This document shows positions 58,694 through 64,000 of a stretch of DNA of 64,000 nucleotides, piece after piece (position 1 is the first letter of the stretch; the number at the start of each line of letters is the position of its first letter). The stretch comes from Nocardioides zhouii (GTDB lineage: Bacteria; Actinomycetota; Actinomycetes; Propionibacteriales; Nocardioidaceae). A program made the translations under genes and the position numbers. The notes beneath the pieces are model-generated. The model saw nothing but the letters and a program-made list of their open reading frames with translations. It had not been told where the DNA came from and searched no databases. The DNA lies in the NCBI RefSeq assembly GCF_004137345.1, contig NZ_SDWV01000016.1, positions 44,159 to 108,158 of the forward strand. Reading direction: 5' to 3'.

Positions 58694-60070
58694 ATGCGTC
58701 GTACCATCGGGTTCGTCATCATCAGCTGCATGTCGAGTGTTCTGTCCGTGGTGCTCCCGAGCTTTGCCACGGCCGTGGACCGGACAGCGCCTATGCGTGC
58801 CGAGCAGGTGACCGCGGGGGTCGCAGCTTCCAGGGTCTTCCAGCTGCCGGTGCGGGCCGAGTTCGTTGCGCCGTACTGGCGGGGCAACCCCCGCGCGCAG
58901 GTCACGCTGGCGTTCTCGCTCGACGGGGTCCACTTCGGTAAGCCAGTGGAGGCCGGCCGGGACGAAATCGGCTTGGCGCGACACGACGGCACCACGTACG
59001 GGGCCATCCGCAACGCCGACGGGGCGGTGGCCGTGCGCGTCGTGACCGACCGCCCGCTGGGCTCGCTCACCGTCCTTGGCCTGTCGGACGGCGCGATCAC
59101 GACCCACCGCACCGTGCGGTTCCAGATTGCGGAGTCGTCTCAGGCCGCCACCACGCAGCCCCTTGTCGAGCCGCGGTCCGCCTGGGGCGCGGACCCGCAG
59201 TACATGACGTGGACGCCGGCGTTCTACGCGACCAAGAAGCTGGTCGTCCATCACACCGACACCAGCCACGACTACGCCGATCGGGCCGGCGCCGAGAGCC
59301 AGATCAGGGCGATCTACTACTACCACTCGGTCACCCAAGGCTGGGGTGACATCGGCTACAACTTCCTGATCGACAAGTTCGGCAACATCTACGAGGGTCG
59401 CTACTCCCGCGACTACGCGGGAGCAAACCCCAGCGGCGACGACCTCGACGGCCGCGGCGTGACGGGGGCCCACACGCAAGGCTGGAACTCCGGGACGGTT
59501 GGCATCGCCATGCTAGGGACCTACACCGACGCGGACGTAACCCCGGCCGCCCGCCAGGCCCTGGAGTCGCTGCTGGCGTGGGAGGCGAGCCGCAACGGCA
59601 TCGACCCGCAGGCCACCCAGGCGTTCGTCAACCCCGTCAGCGGGGCCACGATCACGACAGCCAATATCGCCTCGCACCGCGATTACGCGGCTACCCTGTG
59701 TCCCGGCGACGCGTTCTACGCCACGCTTCCCACGATCCGTCGTGACGTGGCCGCCAGGATCGGTGGCACCACCCCGCCTGCGGACACGACAGCGCCGTCG
59801 GCCCCGCTGTCCCTGACCGCGACCGGCGGCAAGAACCGGGTGACGCTGACCTGGAAGCCCTCGACCGACGACACCGCTGTGACCGGCTACCAGATCTGGC
59901 GCAGCCAGAACGGCTCGACCACCTTCGCACTGGTCGCCGATTCCACCGGCACTTCCTACGTCGACAGCGGGCTGCAGCGGCGCACCAGCTACACCTACAA
60001 GGTCCGGGCCTACGACGCGCCGCTCAACCTCAGCGGCTTCAGCAACTCGAGCACCGCAAAGACCAGCTGA
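58694..60070 (+). CDS. Secreted N-acetylmuramoyl-L-alanine amidase (PGRP type) with FN3 domain
   Basis: 458 aa from an ATG that gives a signal peptide (RRTIGFVIISCMSSVLSVVLPSFATA). After a beta-rich N-terminal region (about 30-150), a peptidoglycan-recognition amidase domain follows: VEPRSAWGADPQYM, LVVHHTDTSHDY (zinc His), GWGDIGYNFLIDKFGNIYEGRY, GWNSGTVGIAMLG, and IASHRDYAATLCPGD (second zinc His and Cys). Residues about 365-458 are a fibronectin type III domain (PSAPLSLTATGGKNRVTLTWKPS). It cleaves peptide stems from glycan strands outside the cell. Confidence 0.92.
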   Translation: MRRTIGFVIISCMSSVLSVVLPSFATAVDRTAPMRAEQVTAGVAASRVFQLPVRAEFVAPYWRGNPRAQVTLAFSLDGVHFGKPVEAGRDEIGLARHDGTTYGAIRNADGAVAVRVVTDRPLGSLTVLGLSDGAITTHRTVRFQIAESSQAATTQPLVEPRSAWGADPQYMTWTPAFYATKKLVVHHTDTSHDYADRAGAESQIRAIYYYHSVTQGWGDIGYNFLIDKFGNIYEGRYSRDYAGANPSGDDLDGRGVTGAHTQGWNSGTVGIAMLGTYTDADVTPAARQALESLLAWEASRNGIDPQATQAFVNPVSGATITTANIASHRDYAATLCPGDAFYATLPTIRRDVAARIGGTTPPADTTAPSAPLSLTATGGKNRVTLTWKPSTDDTAVTGYQIWRSQNGSTTFALVADSTGTSYVDSGLQRRTSYTYKVRAYDAPLNLSGFSNSSTAKTS

Positions 60071-60514
60071 GTAAACACCCCAGGTCTAATGCCGCTCCCG
60101 TTTGAGTCAAAGAGGACGAGCACCACACCGAAGGAGGGCCGACCGCACAATCTGGTGACAGCTCCGCGCCGCGCTCGTGTCATGCGGGATGGGCGGTTAG
60201 GTCGACTCGACGCCCGCCGGTCTGCAGACTCCCCATTGCGTGCTGGCGGGTGATACTTACCCGCTCCGCCAGTGGGTTTACTGTGCGCAGAAGTGCACCC
60301 TGCTGATGTTGGTTGGCGTGGGCGAGTCATCGTCGGCAACAGCGCCAGCGGACGGGGGAGTGTCGCCGGTCAGGAAAATTGCTCAGTGCGTGGCGGCTTA
60401 GGGTTCTTGACAGTCACATCTCGCTGGCTGGCGACCGAATTGCGACGGCATCGCGCACACCTCGCGGCCGATCCGGTAGAGCCGCAGCGCTCACGCTATC
60501 TGCGGCATGGGCGT
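60071..60514. other. Intergenic region without a supported gene
   Basis: 444 bp. Short frames only; no recognised domain, RNA or repeat. Confidence 0.45.
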
Positions 60515-60977
60515 TCACGCTGTGCCGTACTCATAGCGCCTTGCGCGGATGAGTGACAGCTCAGCCCCTGCGGGAATGCCGCGCTCGTTGCGATAGCCCC
60601 GCAAGCCGGTAATGACTCCGTCGACCACCGTGAAGATGTGACACACCATGCTGACGTGGGTGCCGTCGTCATCGACGATCGTCGAGAGCTGCTCGACGTA
60701 CACGTCGTTGCCGGCCTGCTGCACGTTGGTGTTATCGGTGGTGAGCGAGGTGGCCTTGTTGATCGGCGCCTGCAACCGTGCAATCACGGCGTCCGTCCCG
60801 CGTTGCATCACCTGCCACGGCTCATCGGTCCACGGGCTGGCGGACCTTGATGACGTAGTCAGAAGCCAAGAACGTGCGGAGGGCTTCGAAGTCTTCGACG
60901 CTTCCCGAAGCCCGAGCACGCTGAGAAGCTTCGATGTAGCTCAGGACAACGTCGATTGCTGAAGTGTCGTCTGTCAT
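60515..60977 (-). pseudogene. Frameshifted NTF2/SnoaL-like protein gene
   Basis: The N-terminal half starts at 60977 (MTDDTSAIDVVLSYIEASQRARASGSVEDFEALRTFLASDYVIKV) and runs to a stop at 60822. The C-terminal half continues in another frame from about 60840 (SPWTDEPWQVMQRG, then VYVEQLSTIVDDDGTHVSMVCHIFTVVDGVITGLRGYRNERG). Together they would make one SnoaL-like fold of about 145 aa, related to limonene-epoxide-hydrolase-type proteins. The shift lies near 60837-60846. It is either a real pseudogene or a single sequencing error. Confidence 0.75.
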
Positions 60978-61275
60978 GTGAACCGTCCCGCCGCGAGACG
61001 ATGACACAAGGCGCGCTCGGATCCAGCCTCCTTCGGAGGCGCCGCGCGGTTGCGCATGCAGACTGCGTCCGCACGTCGACCGGGGCTGCGCGCTGACAGC
61101 GCCATACGAAGACGTTCTGCTACTCGCCGTTGGCCGTTGGCCGTCGGCGTTGGCCGTTCTTCGATCTAATCGACAGCTTCGTCGGTCAGTCGGGTCTCAC
61201 CCTCTCGGGAGTCCCCAGCCCAACCAGCGCGGTCTCGCTGGCCCGGAGATGCGCACGGATCCCGGATCCGTTTAC

Positions 61276-61932
61276 TCAGTCGAGGCGATCGTCGCAGTCG
61301 TCCTGCGCGTCGCCCTGCTGGTCGTCATCGTCGATGCCGTCGTCGTCTGTGTCGGAGTCCTCGTCATCGGCATCGACGGAGTTGTCGATGCCGTCGCGGT
61401 CGGAGTCCTCGTCGCCGTCAGAGGTGCCGTTGTCGTCGCTGTCGGAGTCCTTGAGGCTGCCACCCTGCTCGTTCTCGTCTTCGTCGGCCACGTCGTCCTG
61501 GTCCGAGTCGTCATCGTCCGCGATGCAGGGTTCGTCGTTGTCGTCCTCATCCTCGTTGGCAACGCCGTCGTGATCTGCGTCCTCGTCACCGTCGGGCGTG
61601 TTGTCGCCATCGGTGTCGGGATCGTTCACATCGGTGCTGTCCACGCCGTCAGCGATTTCGTCCCCGTCATCGTCGCCGTCGCCGTCGGAGTCCTCGACCT
61701 GAGGGTCGGTGTCATGACGGTACTCGCCAAGGTCGCGGAGTCCGTCGTGATCGGCATCACGGCGCGCATTGGCACGCTGCGGGTTCAGGTCGTGACGCAG
61801 CTCCCACCTGTTTGGCATCCCGTCCCCGTCAGAGTCACGGGCTGCAAGTCCGGATGCGGGCGACGAGAGTAGGCCTGCCGACGCGAGGGCGGCCAGCGCG
61901 GCGGTAACAGTGCGAAAGTTGCGTACGAACAT
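61276..61932 (-). CDS. Exported, very acidic protein with thrombospondin type 3 calcium-binding repeats
   Basis: 218 aa from an ATG at 61932. A signal peptide (RNFRTVTAALAALASAGLLSSPASG) precedes ARDSDGDGMPNRWELRHDLNP and then a run of about ten DxDxDG-type repeats (for example DTDGDNTPDGDEDADHDGV and DSDRDGIDNSVDADDED) to the C-terminus. Most of the mature chain is Asp, Glu and Gly. TSP3 repeats bind calcium and stiffen surface or secreted proteins. No catalytic or anchoring domain is seen, so it may be a free or wall-bound ion-binding protein. Confidence 0.85.
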   Translation of the reverse strand: MFVRNFRTVTAALAALASAGLLSSPASGLAARDSDGDGMPNRWELRHDLNPQRANARRDADHDGLRDLGEYRHDTDPQVEDSDGDGDDDGDEIADGVDSTDVNDPDTDGDNTPDGDEDADHDGVANEDEDDNDEPCIADDDDSDQDDVADEDENEQGGSLKDSDSDDNGTSDGDEDSDRDGIDNSVDADDEDSDTDDDGIDDDDQQGDAQDDCDDRLD

Positions 61933-62326
61933 GAGCAGGCTCCCCGGATTTTTGTCGTGTGCAGCGCCGGTGCGGTCGCGTCCAGAGAATAGCCTTGCTG
62001 GAACACATTCGACGCGCTTCGCACACACTGATTGAACACCTCTCACTCACAGCGAACGGTCAGTCGAGTCTGGGCCCAGGCCTCCCTGGCCGCCGGGGGC
62101 CAACCCGGTGTTGGGAGCTGATGAACAATCGTTCCCTCGCGCCTGTCAACATCACCTCGAGCCTCACGCGGTAAGAACAGCATGGGACGGCGCTCGGCTC
62201 CATCCAAGGCCGGGCGGAGCCCGCCCGGCACTGCGCCGACGGCCTGGTGGTCCCTTCGAGAGCGTCCGCGTCTGACTAGGCCTCAGCGCAGGGGCGGCCC
62301 ATGGGCTCTTCGTATATCGTTCCCGC
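61933..62326. other. Intergenic region without a supported gene
   Basis: 394 bp separating divergent genes. It should hold both promoters; no clear -35/-10 pair or operator was identified by eye. Confidence 0.4.
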
Positions 62327-62848
62327 GTGCTCAGGTCCGTCGCTGTCGCCCGCTTGTCGCGGCGCGTTCTATGCGTTGCGGCTGCCTGCGCGCTGACCGT
62401 GGCGTGCATAGGTCTCGCGGTCGCGGCATCGATGACTCCCATGACCGACATGATCGACATGATCGACATGACCGACATGGAGGGCCTGGCTGGCACCGTG
62501 TCGGCCGGAGCCTCCATTCCCGCACCTGCGGTCGCCTTCGGCCCTTCAGTAGGCGGCCAGACAGGCGACGCGGTAGGGGCTGTCGTCAGCGAAGCGGTTG
62601 CGCCGGTCATGTCAGCCATGAGCTCGATGTGCGACAACGTGTGCGTCGCGGACGTGAGCGTGGTGTGCATGATGGCCGGGGGTCTCAGCCTGCTCACGCT
62701 GCTGGCGCTGGTCCTGGCCACTCGACGCAACACCTTCTTGGCACTGGTGGCGCGCGCACGTCCTCGTGATGTTCTGCGTCGATGGCGATGTCACCAACCA
62801 GCATGGACAGTGCTTTCACCCATCTCCTTGTGCGTCTTGAGGGTGTGA
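62327..62848 (+). CDS. Small membrane protein with Met-Asp repeats (DUF6153-like)
   Basis: 173 aa from a GTG. A first hydrophobic helix (VLCVAAACALTVACIGLAVA, about 15-34) is followed by TPMTDMIDMIDMTDMEG, encoded by a tandem 9-bp repeat at 62441-62480, then a Gly/Ala-rich segment and a second helix (VVCMMAGGLSLLTLLALVLA, about 109-128). The TM-Met-rich-TM layout resembles actinobacterial DUF6153 proteins, possibly metal-related. The assignment is tentative. Confidence 0.55.
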   Translation: MLRSVAVARLSRRVLCVAAACALTVACIGLAVAASMTPMTDMIDMIDMTDMEGLAGTVSAGASIPAPAVAFGPSVGGQTGDAVGAVVSEAVAPVMSAMSSMCDNVCVADVSVVCMMAGGLSLLTLLALVLATRRNTFLALVARARPRDVLRRWRCHQPAWTVLSPISLCVLRV

Positions 62849-63035
62849 CAGGTCGCTCAGAGACTGCCTCTGAGCCGAGCTCGACGCGTGCGCCCCTCGG
62901 CGTGCGCACCTGCTGACCTGGCGTGCGCCGGGCACAGCCCCGACCAGTCCCGCCCGAACGGCTCCCGCGCCGTGCGACGGCCCAGGGATCTGGCTGGTCG
63001 ACCACTCACTTTGATTACAAAGGATTCACAACCTC

Positions 63036-63731
63036 ATGGACATGTCTATGCGTTCCGCCGTCCCCGACTGGCTCACACCGGTCGCTTGGACCTACATCAC
63101 TGTGTCACTGCTCAGCGTCGCCCTCATCGCACTCGACATTTATGTGCTACGTCGCCGTCATCGCAGCGTCGCTACAGAACTGGTGTGGCTCACCTCTGCG
63201 CTCTACCTTGGCCCGTTTGCCGTCGTCGCCTACCTGCGCCGCGGGCGCGCCCACCCCGCAACCAACAAGGTCGCTTTGGGGATGGCTGAGCCAGCCGACG
63301 GGAGGGCGGTCGCCGTGCTCCCCGGTGGAGGGGCATCCGCGGTGGCACACTTGATCGCGGTGCCACTGGTCGTTGCGGTCGGCTGGACTGTCGCCGGTCT
63401 GGCGATGTGGCCGATGATCCTCGTCATCGCGGTCCTTGCGACCGTCATGCTGGCGATCTACGAGCGTGCAGCCAGTCGTGACCAGCGCGCTGGGCGTGTC
63501 CATCGCATCTCGGTTGGAGCTGCGTTCGTGGGTGCCGTAATCACCGTCGCGGCGTTCGACGTCGGCATGGTCGGCTGGATGCTCCTGTTGCACTTCAACG
63601 ATCTGATGCCCCCGGTCACCGAAGGCACCTTTTGGTTCCTCATGCAGATCGGAGTCGTCGTGGGACTCCTGACCGGCTACCCGGCAGTCATGTGGCTCCT
63701 TCGCCGCAACCGGTCCGTCGTCCCCGCCTGA
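63036..63731 (+). CDS. DUF4396-family integral membrane protein
   Basis: 231 aa from an ATG with AAAGGA upstream. About six membrane helices; the C-terminal block AAFDVGMVGWMLLLHFNDLMPPVTEGTFWFLMQIGVVVGLLTGYPAVMWLLRR carries the DUF4396 signature (GW..LLH, then FWFLMQIG and TGYP..W.L). Function unknown; family members are often found with copper or stress genes. It follows the Met-rich membrane protein in the same direction, so the two may work together. Confidence 0.85.
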   Translation: MDMSMRSAVPDWLTPVAWTYITVSLLSVALIALDIYVLRRRHRSVATELVWLTSALYLGPFAVVAYLRRGRAHPATNKVALGMAEPADGRAVAVLPGGGASAVAHLIAVPLVVAVGWTVAGLAMWPMILVIAVLATVMLAIYERAASRDQRAGRVHRISVGAAFVGAVITVAAFDVGMVGWMLLLHFNDLMPPVTEGTFWFLMQIGVVVGLLTGYPAVMWLLRRNRSVVPA

Positions 63732-63907
63732 ATCGGCCTTGACCCGCAGAACTCATCGGCCTGCTGCCGCCGCGTCCTCGCGGCGGCAGCACGGCCGGCA
63801 CATGACGGACGCCGGCGTCGGCGCCAGACACGCCTGTCGTATCCGAAGGCGAACAAGTGTCCGTCTCTCCGGGACTGTTTCAGTAACGGTGTTTCCGGCG
63901 GTTTCCA

Positions 63908-64000
63908 TTAGTAGGTCTCTGCTGCCGGCCAGCGGTCGGCGAAGGTGATCGCGAACGCGTTGAGCGCTGGCTTCCACCTCATGGTCCATCGTGCCCGTCC
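63908..64000 (-). pseudogene. IS256-family transposase, 3' end only (cut by the window edge)
   Basis: The last 30 codons on the minus strand (MRWKPALNAFAITFADRW, then PAAETY and a TAA at 63908-63910) are the typical C-terminus of IS256/Mutator transposases. The rest lies beyond the window, so it may be intact; its state cannot be judged. Confidence 0.75.

Noticed and set aside
61128..61160. Tandem CGTTGGC-like repeats upstream of the TSP3 gene 3' end
   Set aside because: Only three imperfect copies; too short to interpret.
61150..61872. A long plus-strand frame rich in Val (VDAVVVCVGVLVIGI...)
   Set aside because: It is the mirror of the Asp-rich repeat protein on the other strand; GAC/GAT codons read backwards give Val/Ile. 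No ribosome site or membrane-protein pattern beyond this bias.
1..64000. CRISPR arrays, rRNA genes, prophage structural genes, toxin-antitoxin pairs or phage-defence systems
   Set aside because: None was found by reading both strands; no regularly spaced repeats, no Cas, capsid or restriction motifs.

Overview
The window reads as chromosome of a high-GC actinobacterium of the Nocardioides type. The evidence is GC-rich codons throughout, many GTG/TTG starts and 1-4 nt stop/start overlaps. It also carries actinobacteria-restricted genes (adnAB, mycoredoxin, uvrD2 with a tetracysteine-HRDC tail, whiB7, a UPF0182 protein and a PPA1309-family protein). No species call is possible from the sequence alone.

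Left part (1-32.3 kb, backbone). It opens with the 3' end of a hydantoinase B gene, then an NmrA-type protein, a LanC-like protein, a methyltransferase, a truncated haemoglobin, a small kinase, and carbamate kinase next to a barbiturase/cyanuric-acid-type ring-opening amidohydrolase. Next comes the conserved actinobacterial repair and redox block adnA-adnB-deoD-nudC-mycoredoxin-uvrD2-whiB7. whiB7 keeps an upstream small ORF and an intrinsic terminator that look like an attenuator. A divergent MarR/DoxX pair has two operator-like palindromes 31 bp apart. The block continues through a crotonase, PHP and DUF45 proteins, a metalloprotease homologue, moaE, a PDZ-Lon-like protease and a UPF0182 protein, ending at an initiator tRNA-fMet gene.

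Island (32,321-49,681). A 40-bp perfect direct repeat, formed by the 3' part of tRNA-fMet and its flank, brackets 17.3 kb. The island starts with an excisionase-like gene and a tyrosine integrase, so it is an integrative element in the initiator tRNA gene. Its cargo is a catabolic cluster around a coenzyme-B12-dependent diol/glycerol-dehydratase-type enzyme. The large and medium subunits are fused in one 751-aa protein, followed by a short small subunit, an actin-like reactivase, an SDR, a divergent LysR regulator, a HisD-like (sulfopropanediol-dehydrogenase-like) enzyme, an APC permease, a zinc alcohol dehydrogenase and an aldehyde dehydrogenase. All catalytic residues I can align are kept. 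The two pocket residues facing C3 of the substrate in the Klebsiella enzyme (Ser301, Gln336) are replaced by Asp and Thr, so the substrate is probably not glycerol or propanediol. GGGTT(T/G)TCC-like motifs recur before three island transcription units. The island ends with a small Cys-rich protein and an RCK channel-like protein whose filter-like motif is TVGPG.

Right part (49.7-64 kb, accessory and decaying). It holds an IS3-family fragment beside a perfect 51-bp palindrome, two paralogous FAD-linked oxidases, a broken M4 metallopeptidase, a large LuxR-type ATPase regulator and a secreted peptidoglycan amidase with an FN3 domain. It also has a frameshifted NTF2-like gene, a very acidic thrombospondin-type-3-repeat protein, two small membrane proteins, and the tail of an IS256-family transposase at the edge.
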